Counted from the stretch's first letter, positions 1-5,533 are shown. The stretch is DNA of 7,237 bases from JAXHUH01 sp034211175 (GCA_034211175.1 JAXHUH010000092.1:1-7237), one strand, 5' to 3'. Made by a program: numbers and translations. Notes: generated by a model not told the origin, from the letters alone.

Positions 1-150
1 GAAGCCAATGAAAGCTTTATTTTAACCTTAACCAACCCGACCCATGAAGCCCAACTAGGCCCTCATGCTCAAGCAGTCGTCACCATTATTGATACGCCAG
101 CGGCAGGCAGCTTAGAATTTGAACCACCTCCCGACCTCCACCCCTCGTGA
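1..150 (+). CDS. Calx-beta domain protein fragment, 5'-truncated and chimeric at its 3' end
   Basis: Frame 1 is open from the first base to a TGA at 148-150. It starts EANESFILTLTNPT, continues through a LGPHAQAVVTIIDT segment, then GSLEF. The order 'E.NESF.LTL.NPT..A.LG....A.VTI.D' is the closing half of a Calx-beta repeat, a beta-sandwich found in large secreted adhesins and Ca-binding surface proteins. GSLEF resembles the first strand of the next repeat. After that (from about 118) the frame gives proline-rich nonsense (EPPPDLHPS) and stops, where repeat residues should follow. By my count 1-120 is about 47% GC and carries three TTA leucine codons plus ATT, TTT and AAT, unlike everything downstream. 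Seen: the motif, the composition and the break. Inferred: this is a piece of another genome joined by misassembly, and the last ~10 codons are not part of the original protein. Confidence 0.75.
   Translation, partial: EANESFILTLTNPTHEAQLGPHAQAVVTIIDTPAAGSLEFEPPPDLHPS
114..128. other. Compositional junction, probable chimeric joint
   Basis: AT-rich Calx-beta coding sequence ends at ...TTAGAATTT (117-120 is the last clearly AT-rich stretch). By about 122 the sequence is GC-rich and C-heavy, and it stays so to the end of the window. The Calx-beta frame loses its family pattern at the same place. No terminal inverted repeat, target duplication, tRNA end or integrase is visible at the joint, so insertion of a mobile element is not supported. 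The true upstream region of the first GC-rich gene is therefore mostly missing: only about 30-35 bases before its start codon can be trusted. Confidence 0.65.
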
Positions 151-156
151 GGAGCC

Positions 157-1812
157 ATGAACGAGCTGCGCGCATCGAACCTCGACCGAATCGACGGCCA
201 CGACTTCGACGTCCTCGTCGTCGGCGGCGGGATCAACGGCGCCGTCGTCGCCGCGGCCCTCGCCAGCCGGGGTGCCGACGTCGCGCTGGTCGAGCGCGGT
301 GACTTCGCCGGCGCGACGAGCCAGGAGACGTCGAACCTCGTGTGGGGAGGCATCACCTACCTCGGGAACTACGAGCTCCGCCTCGTGAGGAAGCTGTGCC
401 GGAGCCGCAACCGGCTCATGGCCGCGTACCCCGCCAACATCCGGGAGATCCGCTTCCTCGCGGCGCTCGGCGCCACCGCGCCCTACCCGCGATGGCTGGC
501 GGGCGCGGGCACGGTCGCCTATTGGGGCATCGGGGGGTTCCGGACCGCATCGCCGCGGGTGCTGAGCACCCGGTCGCTCGGTCGGCGGGAACCGCTCGTG
601 AACCTGTCGGGGGTGAGGGGCGCGATCGAGTACGCCGACGCCTACCTGGCGGACAACGATGCCCGCTTCGTCTTCGGCTTCGTCCGCTCCGCCCTGGACC
701 TCGGAGCAGCGGCCGTCAACTACGTCGAGCTGACCGGCGCCGAGCGCGCCGCCGGACGGTGGCGGGTCGCGCTGCGCGATCACGACGCGGGCCGGTCGCT
801 CACCTGCGGCGCTCGGGTGATCGTGAACGCGGCCGGCCCGTTCGTCGGTGCGCTGAACGACTCGCTCGGGGCCCGGGCGGCCCACCGGATCGTGCACTCC
901 AAGGGCATCCACCTCGTCGTCGACCGCCTCGTCCCCGACGAGCGCGTGCTGGCGTTCTTCGACGACACGCGCCGCCTGTTCTACGTGATCCCGATGGGCT
1001 GTCGCTCGGTCATCGGGACCACCGACACCCGGGTGGACGATCCCGACGTGCACGTCACCGACGACGACCGCGACTTCCTGCTCGAGCAGATCAACGCCCG
1101 CCTCGACCTGCCCGCGCCGCTCGGGCCGGCGGACGTCATCGCCGAGCGCTGCGGGACGCGCCCGCTCGTCGTTCCCACCGGAGGCGGCGACGAGCGCGAT
1201 GCCGAGTGGACCTCGTTGTCCCGGCGCCACGAGATCGACGTCGACGCCGACCACGGCGTCGTCACGATCTTCGGCGGCAAGCTGACCGACTGCCTCAACG
1301 TCGGCGAGGCGGCGGCCGCCGCGGTCGGCGAGCTCGGCGTGGGGCTCGCCGCCGATGACGGGTCCTGGTTCGGCGAGCCGTCCGTCGAGACGCACCGGAC
1401 GTTCGTGCGCCAGGCGCAGGGCCTGCGGCTCGACGAGCTGCGTCGTCGGGCCGGACAGGAGCCACTCAGCACCCGCCTGTGGCGCCGCTACGGGCGACGC
1501 GCCTTCGAGATGCTCGACGCCGTGCGGGAGGACCGGTCGATGAGCGAGGACGTGATGGGGTCCGCCGGTCACGTGCGGGTCGAGTTGCACCACACCGCGC
1601 GCAACGAGATGGTCGTGCGGCTCGACGACTTCCTGCGTCGTCGCAGCACGATCGCGCAGGTGGTGCGCGACGAGGACATCCGCGGCTCGGGAGGGCTGGC
1701 GGAGGTCGCCGAGGTCCTCTTCGGGGCGGATGCGTCAGCCCGGCTGCGGGAGCACTACGGCCCGGACTTCGTCGCCGCCGGGGTCGGTGAGGAGCCGCTC
1801 GGCACCGCGTGA
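157..1812 (+). CDS. glpD: FAD-dependent glycerol-3-phosphate dehydrogenase, GlpD family
   Basis: This 551-aa protein is a two-domain GlpD homologue. The family oxidises sn-glycerol 3-phosphate to DHAP with FAD and feeds electrons to quinone at the membrane. The N-terminal DAO domain has the dinucleotide motif VVGGGINGA (21-29), acidic end VERGDF (45-50), the family block GATSQETSNLVWGGITYL (52-69), VNAAGPF (223-229), SKGIHLVV (248-255), GTTDT (287-291), CGTRPL (332-337) and FGGKLTD (372-378). The DAO_C domain follows, roughly 413-540, with EMVVRLDDFLRRRS (484-497). Length matches the family. The start is ATG after GAGGAG at 149-154, rather close. In E. coli GlpD the block reads SSKLIHGGLRYL; here SNLVWGGITYL replaces the His and Arg that I recall lining the substrate pocket (W63, T67). 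The equivalents of the conserved Arg and Lys (R335, K375) remain. It is certainly a GlpD-family flavoprotein, but its substrate is less certain. It is convergent with the marR-type gene. No glpK or glpF is visible beside it. Confidence 0.88.
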   Translation: MNELRASNLDRIDGHDFDVLVVGGGINGAVVAAALASRGADVALVERGDFAGATSQETSNLVWGGITYLGNYELRLVRKLCRSRNRLMAAYPANIREIRFLAALGATAPYPRWLAGAGTVAYWGIGGFRTASPRVLSTRSLGRREPLVNLSGVRGAIEYADAYLADNDARFVFGFVRSALDLGAAAVNYVELTGAERAAGRWRVALRDHDAGRSLTCGARVIVNAAGPFVGALNDSLGARAAHRIVHSKGIHLVVDRLVPDERVLAFFDDTRRLFYVIPMGCRSVIGTTDTRVDDPDVHVTDDDRDFLLEQINARLDLPAPLGPADVIAERCGTRPLVVPTGGGDERDAEWTSLSRRHEIDVDADHGVVTIFGGKLTDCLNVGEAAAAAVGELGVGLAADDGSWFGEPSVETHRTFVRQAQGLRLDELRRRAGQEPLSTRLWRRYGRRAFEMLDAVREDRSMSEDVMGSAGHVRVELHHTARNEMVVRLDDFLRRRSTIAQVVRDEDIRGSGGLAEVAEVLFGADASARLREHYGPDFVAAGVGEEPLGTA

Positions 1813-1905
1813 TCCGTCGTTGCTCGGCGCGACCGGGCGCCACGGCTCCCGCTGATCGGGCACCGCCCGGGGCCGGGGCCCGGTCCGCCCTCGACCGACG
1901 ACGGA
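1813..1905. terminator. Convergent intergenic hairpin cluster, probable bidirectional terminator
   Basis: The 123-nt gap between the convergent glpD and marR-type genes is full of inverted repeats. GGCGC-N6-GCGCC spans 1826-1841, 13 nt after the glpD stop. CGGGC-ACC-GCCCG spans 1857-1869. CCGGG-N7-CCCGG spans 1867-1883 and competes with the previous one. An 8-bp outer pair, TCCGTCGT (1813-1820) with ACGACGGA (1898-1905), encloses all of them. No T-tract follows on either strand, as is common for GC-rich actinobacterial terminators. The pairings are seen; termination is inferred from position between converging genes. Confidence 0.5.
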
Positions 1906-1935
1906 GATGATCAGCCGGCGGCGCCCGAGGGCGGC

Positions 1936-2376
1936 TCAGATCCCTGCCATCGGCTCGGTGACCCGTTCGAGGAGCGCCCCGAGCACGCGGCGCTCCTCGT
2001 CCGAGAGGCCGGCGACCATGTCGGCGATCCAACGCCGCCGGGCGTCGCCGAGGCGCTCCCTCAGCGCTCGCCCGTCGTCGGTGAGCTCGTGGAGGTGGGC
2101 CCGCCGGTCGGTCGGGTCGTCCCGCCGTCGCACGAACCCCGCATCGACCAGCGCGGCGACCTGGCGGCTCGCAGTGGAGATGTCCACCCCGGCGGCGCGG
2201 GCGAGCTCCGAGAGCCGCGCCGGTTCGCTCTCGCTCACCCTGACCAGCATCGCCGCTCCGGCCCGCTCGATGTCGGCCCCGGCGAGCTCGTTGATGCGCC
2301 GGTTCCCGCGCGGGTCGGTCGCCTTCCGCACGAGCAGCACGAGCGCCCGATCGATCTGCGCCAAGGGGTCGGTCAT
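1936..2376 (-). CDS. MarR-family transcriptional regulator
   Basis: This 146-aa protein has the normal MarR length. Helical dimerisation segments lie at about 1-50 and 110-146. The winged helix-turn-helix is LSELARAAGVDISTASRQVA (56-75, recognition helix DISTASRQVAALVDAG), followed by the wing RRRDDPTDRRAHLHELTDDG (83-102). The DP.D.R wing motif is typical of MarR proteins, which usually repress a neighbouring efflux or catabolic gene and release DNA on binding a small ligand. The frame is open upstream to an ATG at 2604, but that stretch is low-complexity, overlaps the start of the divergent exporter and shows no MarR similarity, so MTDPLAQIDR (ATG at 2376) is chosen. No purine-rich Shine-Dalgarno sequence precedes this ATG, so leaderless translation is plausible. 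Its divergent partner is a drug exporter, the classic MarR-efflux layout, and it probably represses both itself and the exporter. Confidence 0.93.
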   Translation of the reverse strand: MTDPLAQIDRALVLLVRKATDPRGNRRINELAGADIERAGAAMLVRVSESEPARLSELARAAGVDISTASRQVAALVDAGFVRRRDDPTDRRAHLHELTDDGRALRERLGDARRRWIADMVAGLSDEERRVLGALLERVTEPMAGI

Positions 2377-2386
2377 CAGACAAGGG

Positions 2387-2392
2387 AATGTA
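2387..2392 (-). promoter_or_regulatory. Candidate -10 element for the marR-type gene
   Basis: On the minus strand this reads TACATT, matching TATAAT at four positions including the TA...T frame. It ends 10 nt before the chosen ATG. Transcription starting about seven bases downstream would leave almost no 5' leader, in keeping with the absent Shine-Dalgarno sequence. The position for a -35 box (about 2410-2415) is a poor match but lies inside the GGTTG/CAACC palindrome. This is inference from a weak motif. Confidence 0.3.
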
Positions 2393-2407
2393 GATCGCCC
2401 ACGGATC

Positions 2408-2424
2408 GGTTGTATGGTGCAACC
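2408..2424. promoter_or_regulatory. Palindromic operator candidate for the MarR-type repressor
   Basis: GGTTG (2408-2412), seven bases, then CAACC (2420-2424) form a perfect 5-bp inverted repeat centred on 2416. It lies in the only intergenic space shared by the marR-type gene (ATG 2376) and the exporter (start 2520). MarR-family boxes are often 16-20 bp palindromes with TTG/CAA half-sites, so sequence, size and place all fit. It covers the -35 position expected for the repressor gene. It also overlaps a TATGGT (2413-2418) that could serve as a -10 for the exporter, although no good -35 goes with that. Binding by the encoded repressor is inferred. Confidence 0.55.
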
Positions 2425-2505
2425 AGTAGAAACTGTCTCGCCAAGCCAGTTCTCCCCTCCGGATCGGGCCCACCGGTCGCCGGGCCCGGAGCCGGAAGCC
2501 ACTCC

Positions 2506-2510
2506 AGGAG
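2506..2510 (+). promoter_or_regulatory. Ribosome binding site AGGAG that decides the exporter start
   Basis: AGGAG ends immediately before an ATG at 2511 (zero spacing) and nine bases before an in-frame GTG at 2520. Zero spacing cannot position a ribosome normally, so GTG 2520 is the better start. The two choices differ by three residues. Confidence 0.65.
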
Positions 2511-2519
2511 ATGTCGCCC

Positions 2520-4061
2520 GTGCCCACCTCTGACACCGCCGGAGCCCCGTCCGGGTCTGCTCCATCCGGGTCTGCTCCATCCGGGTCTGCTCCATCCGGG
2601 TCAATTGCCGGCATCCCGTACCGCTGGGTCGCGATGGGCGTCACCCTGTTCGGCGCGTTCATGGTCGTGCTCGACACGACCGTCGTGAACCTGGGGCTGC
2701 CCTCGCTGCAGCGCGACTTCGACACGGTCGAGGGCATCGAGTGGGTCGTCACCGCCTACCTCGCTGCGGTCGGCGTGACCCAGATGTGCACCGGCTGGGC
2801 GTCCGACCGCTTCGGCCGCAAGCGCTCGTTCGTGTTCGCGCTGGGCCTGTTCACCGTGGCCTCCGCACTGTGTGCCGCCGCGCCCAGCCTCGAGCTGCTG
2901 GTCATCGCCCGCATCCTCCAGGGCATCGGCGGCGGGCTGCTCATGCCGGTCGGCATGGCCATGATCTACGAGCTGTTCGAGCCCGACGAGCGGGGCAAGG
3001 CGCTCGGCTACTTCGGCATCGCGGTGATGGCCGCCCCGGCGATCGGTCCCGTCCTCGGCGGCAGCCTCGTCTCGTCGCTCGGCTGGCGGTGGCTGTTCCT
3101 GATCAACCTGCCGGTCGGTCTCGTCGGCGTGCCCCTGGCGATGCGCCTGCTGCGCGACACCGGCTACCGGGAGGCCCGCCCGCTCGACCGGGCCGGCCTG
3201 GCGCTCGGCGGCCTCGGGCTGGCCGCGCTCATGATCGGCCTGTCACGGGCCGGCGAGGCGGGCTGGACCCGGCCGGAGGTGCCGGTGCTGCTCGTGGCGG
3301 CCGTCGTGCTCCTCGCGCTGTTCGTGCGCCACGGCCTGCGGGTGTCGCAGCCGCTCGTCGACCTGCGCATCTTCGCCAACCCCGTGTTCGCCATCGGGAT
3401 GGCCGTCATCGGCATGATGGCGATGGCCCAGTACACCCGCCTCGTCTACATCCCGCTCGAGCTCGGCACCCTCCGGGGCATCGGCGAGTTCCGCATCGGC
3501 CTCATCATGTTGCCGTCCGCCCTGTGCATGGCGCTGACGATGCCGATCGGTGGCCGCACGGTCGACCGGATCGGCGGTCGGGTGCCGGTCACGATCGGGG
3601 TCACCGTGCTCGGCCTGTCGTTCGTCGGGCTCGCGATGTTGCGGATCGATTCGCCGCTGTGGATGGTGTCCGGGCTCCTCGCGCTCGGTGGGCTCGGCTC
3701 GGGCCTGTCGATGATGGCCCCCAACATCCAGGCCATGAACGCCGTGAAGGCCAGCCAGGTGTCGCAGGCCAGCGGGCTGAGCAACGTGAGCCGCCAGGTG
3801 TCCGCCGCCATCGGCACGGCCGTCGTCGCCTCGCTCTTCGCCACGTTCCGACCCGACGACGGTGCGACCGGCGCCGAAGCCCTGGAGCCGTACCGGCTCG
3901 TGTTCCTCGTCGCGGTCGGCCTCCTCGCCGGTGCGGTCGTCGTGGCCCAGTTCCTCCCCGGTCGGGAGAAGGCGCTGGCGCTCCAGGCCGAGCGCCGTGC
4001 GGAGTCGTCCACCGGGGGCGACGCCGCCCGGGTCGAGCCCGTCCACGCCGACCTCGCCTGA
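2520..4061 (+). CDS. MFS multidrug exporter, DHA2 (14-TM, EmrB/QacA-like) family
   Basis: From GTG 2520 the protein has 513 residues, the usual size for 14-helix DHA2 proton-drug antiporters of the inner membrane. Positions below count from that GTG. LDTTVVNLGLP (51-61) is the DHA2 TM1 signature motif D1. GWASDRFGRKR (92-102) is motif A in the TM2-TM3 loop. ARILQGIGGG (130-139) is motif B with its Arg. GIAVMAAPAIGPVLGG (166-181) is the antiporter motif C in TM5. WRWLFLINLPVG (189-200) is also typical, and a second motif-A-like loop GRTVDRIGGR is at 345-354. Hydrophobic segments recur up to about 480, followed by a charged cytosolic tail. The cytosolic N-terminus carries an SGSAP repeat (about 11-28). 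The divergent MarR-type gene and shared palindrome suggest induction by an exported compound. The substrate cannot be told from sequence; antibiotic, dye or self-made metabolite are all possible. Confidence 0.94.
   Translation: MPTSDTAGAPSGSAPSGSAPSGSAPSGSIAGIPYRWVAMGVTLFGAFMVVLDTTVVNLGLPSLQRDFDTVEGIEWVVTAYLAAVGVTQMCTGWASDRFGRKRSFVFALGLFTVASALCAAAPSLELLVIARILQGIGGGLLMPVGMAMIYELFEPDERGKALGYFGIAVMAAPAIGPVLGGSLVSSLGWRWLFLINLPVGLVGVPLAMRLLRDTGYREARPLDRAGLALGGLGLAALMIGLSRAGEAGWTRPEVPVLLVAAVVLLALFVRHGLRVSQPLVDLRIFANPVFAIGMAVIGMMAMAQYTRLVYIPLELGTLRGIGEFRIGLIMLPSALCMALTMPIGGRTVDRIGGRVPVTIGVTVLGLSFVGLAMLRIDSPLWMVSGLLALGGLGSGLSMMAPNIQAMNAVKASQVSQASGLSNVSRQVSAAIGTAVVASLFATFRPDDGATGAEALEPYRLVFLVAVGLLAGAVVVAQFLPGREKALALQAERRAESSTGGDAARVEPVHADLA
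2551..2602 (+). repeat. 15-bp tandem repeat (3 exact copies plus a 7-bp part) in the exporter N-terminus
   Basis: The unit CCGGGTCTGCTCCAT occurs at 2551-2565, 2566-2580 and 2581-2595 without a single change, followed by CCGGGTC at 2596-2602. The ten bases before (2541-2550) look like a decayed copy end, with GCCCCGT in place of GCTCCAT. The period is five codons, so copies add or drop the pentapeptide SGSAP without shifting frame. The repeat lies before the first membrane helix, in a flexible hydrophilic tail. Exact identity even at wobble positions points to recent slippage rather than selection on protein sequence. On the other strand the same period reads as repeated MEQTR, which I take as a shadow. 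Confidence 0.93.
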
Positions 4062-4103
4062 CCCGCCACACCACCTACGCCCACCCCACCCCGACGCGCC
4101 GTT

Positions 4104-4160
4104 CTGGTCTACACGGCCTGTCTCCTGAGCTGGGGTTTCGCGGGTGAGCTTGTAGACCAG
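4104..4160. repeat. Perfect 10-bp inverted repeat with 37-nt spacer
   Basis: CTGGTCTACA (4104-4113) is exactly the reverse complement of TGTAGACCAG (4151-4160). It starts 43 nt after the exporter stop. The arms are only 50% GC in a ~70% GC genome, which makes a chance match less likely. It could be the stem of a terminator for the exporter, but there is no T-tract and the loop is long. It could also be the ends of a tiny element or a two-site protein target. No flanking direct repeat is evident (GTT before, TTC after). Confidence 0.55.
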
Positions 4161-4299
4161 TTCGAGCGGATTGTGGCGGTTCTGGCGGTCATTTCGGTAC
4201 TGGCGGTCCGGCCCCATCGTCCGTGAACCGCGGCAATTCCGAACCCGATGGTCGGTGAATTCGGGGACACAAGGGTGAGCCTTTGTTCCCTTGATGGCA

Positions 4300-4312
4300 C
4301 GCGCTGAGCGCG
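4300..4312. repeat. 13-bp palindrome upstream of gpsA
   Basis: CGCGCT, G, AGCGCG is a perfect palindrome with 6-bp arms around one central base, ending 62 nt before the gpsA start. Such a site could be an operator or a small hairpin in the leader. Arms made mostly of C and G arise by chance fairly often in this genome, so the functional case is weak. Confidence 0.35.
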
Positions 4313-4360
4313 GGAACATCTCGACCGACGTTCGTGCCTGGCGCCGACTTCGGTGGCCGT

Positions 4361-4367
4361 GAGGGGG
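4361..4367 (+). promoter_or_regulatory. Ribosome binding site supporting the GTG start of gpsA
   Basis: GAGGGGG lies seven bases before GTG 4375, the ideal distance. The GpsA Rossmann motif begins only ten codons later, so this GTG gives a normal N-terminus and no further upstream start is needed. Confidence 0.7.
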
Positions 4368-4374
4368 TTCGACG

Positions 4375-5454
4375 GTGGCCGGAGAACTGAGAACCGCGGT
4401 CGTCGGAGCCGGATCGTGGGGGACCGCGCTCGCCACCGTGCTCGCCCGCCAGGGGGTCGATGTCACCCTGTGGGCCCGCGAGCCCGAGGTCGTCGAGGGG
4501 ATTCGCGCCCGGCGCCGGAACCCGCTCTTCCTCGCCGACGTCGACCTGCCCGCCACGCTCGGCGCCACCGGCGACCTCGACGAGGTGCTGCGCGGGGCCG
4601 ACCTGGTCGTCAACGCCGTGCCCACCCAGCACATCCGCCGCGTCTTCGCCGGAGGAGCGGCCGCCTCGGTCGGGCGGGTGCCGATCGTCGTCACCGTCTC
4701 GAAGGGCGTCGAGGCCGACACCCTGCTGCTTCCCCACGAGATCCTGGCCGACGTCGGCGTCGCAGTGGAACGGGTGGTGGCACTGTCGGGGCCGTCGTTC
4801 GCCCGTGAGGTCGCCCTCGACCAGCCCACCGCGGTCGTCGCCGCCGGTGCCGACCACGACCGGTCGGTGATCGTGCGCGACCTCTTCGGCGGGCGCCGGT
4901 TCCGGGTCTACTCCTCCGACGACATCGCCAGCGTCGAGCTCGGCGGTGCGCTCAAGAACGTCGTCGCCATCGCCGCCGGCATCGTCGACGGGCTCGGGTA
5001 CGGGCACAACACAATGGCCGCGCTGATCTCGCGCGGCCTGGCCGAGGTCACGCGCCTCGGCGTCGCCCGCGGCGGCGACCCCCTCACGTTCGCCGGGCTG
5101 TCCGGCGTCGGTGACCTGGTGCTCACCTGCACCGGCGGCCTGTCGCGCAACCGGTCGGTCGGCCGCGAGCTGGGCCGGGGCCGGTCGTGGCCCGAGATCT
5201 CGGCCGAGATGCACGAGGTCGCCGAGGGCGTCCACACCTGCCGCTCGGCACGCGAGCTCGGCCGGCGCGCCGGGGTGGAGCTGCCGATCACCGAGGAGGT
5301 CTGCCGGGTGATCTTCGAGGGCAAGGACCCCGACGCCGCGGTCGGCGACCTCATCGGGCGCAACCTGCGCGACGAGCGGGAGACCGCGTCGGCGGCCGCG
5401 CTGGGGGCACTGGCCGCACTGGCCGCGTCGGAGGTGCGGGGCACGGCGGGGTGA
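4375..5454 (+). CDS. gpsA: NAD(P)-dependent glycerol-3-phosphate dehydrogenase
   Basis: This 359-aa protein carries all GpsA landmarks. GpsA is the cytosolic enzyme that reduces DHAP to sn-glycerol 3-phosphate, the backbone precursor of phospholipids. The Rossmann motif is VVGAGSWGTALA (9-20). VNAVPTQHIR (79-88), SKGVE (109-113) and LSGPSFA (137-143) follow. The catalytic lysine is K194 in ELGGALKN (188-195). The C-terminal helical domain has GHNTMAALISRGLAE (210-224), GVGDLVLTCTGGLSRNRSVG (244-263), with the Arg-Asn pair that contacts substrate phosphate, and the ending EGVHTC...LPITEEV. The length is about 20-25 residues over the usual ~335, the excess being an Ala-rich tail (about 336-359). 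The start is GTG with a well-placed GAGGGGG. Upstream is the 313-nt structured gap; downstream a strong hairpin separates it from the acyl-CoA dehydrogenase, so it is probably transcribed on its own or is the last gene of its transcript. Confidence 0.97.
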   Translation: MAGELRTAVVGAGSWGTALATVLARQGVDVTLWAREPEVVEGIRARRRNPLFLADVDLPATLGATGDLDEVLRGADLVVNAVPTQHIRRVFAGGAAASVGRVPIVVTVSKGVEADTLLLPHEILADVGVAVERVVALSGPSFAREVALDQPTAVVAAGADHDRSVIVRDLFGGRRFRVYSSDDIASVELGGALKNVVAIAAGIVDGLGYGHNTMAALISRGLAEVTRLGVARGGDPLTFAGLSGVGDLVLTCTGGLSRNRSVGRELGRGRSWPEISAEMHEVAEGVHTCRSARELGRRAGVELPITEEVCRVIFEGKDPDAAVGDLIGRNLRDERETASAAALGALAALAASEVRGTAG

Positions 5455-5460
5455 GCGTTC

Positions 5461-5490
5461 GCCCGGTCCGCCCCGACGGCGGTCCCGGGC
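5461..5490 (+). terminator. Strong GC hairpin after gpsA
   Basis: Six bases after the gpsA stop, GCCCGG (5461-5466) pairs with CCGGGC (5485-5490). Inside it CCGCC (5468-5472) pairs with GGCGG (5478-5482) around a CCGAC loop. This gives eleven G-C pairs with one small internal loop (T opposite TC). There is no run of T after it, which is usual for high-GC terminators of this type. The pairing is seen; termination is inferred. If real, the following gene needs its own promoter in 5491-5533, where I see no clear one. Confidence 0.55.
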
Positions 5491-5533
5491 CCGGCGGGAG
5501 ATCGGGAGCGACGAGGCACGGAACCGAGTGAGT

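Larger units (their letters stand above)
4062..4374. other. 313-nt non-coding region with several inverted repeats
   Basis: No convincing gene lies between the exporter stop and gpsA. By my count 4141-4320 is about 62% GC, lower than the coding DNA on both sides. It holds a long-loop inverted repeat (4104-4113 with 4151-4160), AATTC/GAATT (4235-4239, 4257-4261), CAAGGG/CCCTTG (4270-4275, 4288-4293) and a 13-bp palindrome (4300-4312). TGGCGGT occurs three times (4174-4180, 4183-4189, 4201-4207). The gpsA promoter must be here or further upstream, but I see no strong -35/-10 pair. A structured leader, a small RNA or a remnant of a small mobile repeat are all possible; none is shown. Confidence 0.6.

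Noticed and set aside
1..150. Horizontal transfer or insertion of an adhesin gene next to glpD
   Set aside because: Only a fragment is present, there is no element boundary or duplication, and the frame is cut inside a repeat. An assembly chimera explains this with fewer assumptions.
112..1593. Long minus-strand open frame (493 codons) opposite glpD
   Set aside because: It lies fully antisense to a gene with clear GlpD motifs. Its protein is low-complexity Val/Asp/Gly/Arg-rich with no domain, as expected from GC-biased third positions, and it runs across the chimeric joint.
2377..2604. Upstream extension of the marR-type frame beginning with repeated MEQTR
   Set aside because: It reads the antisense of the exporter's 15-bp repeat and the shared control region. 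MarR similarity begins only at ATG 2376, where the length becomes normal for the family.
4062..4223. In-frame continuation after the exporter TGA, giving a hydrophobic stretch (RIVAVLAVISVLAV) before the next stop
   Set aside because: There is no ribosome binding site and no good start codon, and it begins with a proline/threonine-rich non-protein-like segment. Readthrough or a small membrane protein cannot be supported from this alone.
4313..4332. GGAAC...GTT pair resembling an ECF sigma-factor promoter before gpsA
   Set aside because: The spacing is only 12 nt, too short for the usual ECF -35/-10 distance, so it is treated as chance.
3243..4829. Long minus-strand frame across the exporter end, the gap and the gpsA start (528 codons)
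   Set aside because: It spans two well-supported genes on the other strand and has no recognisable motif. It is a high-GC shadow.
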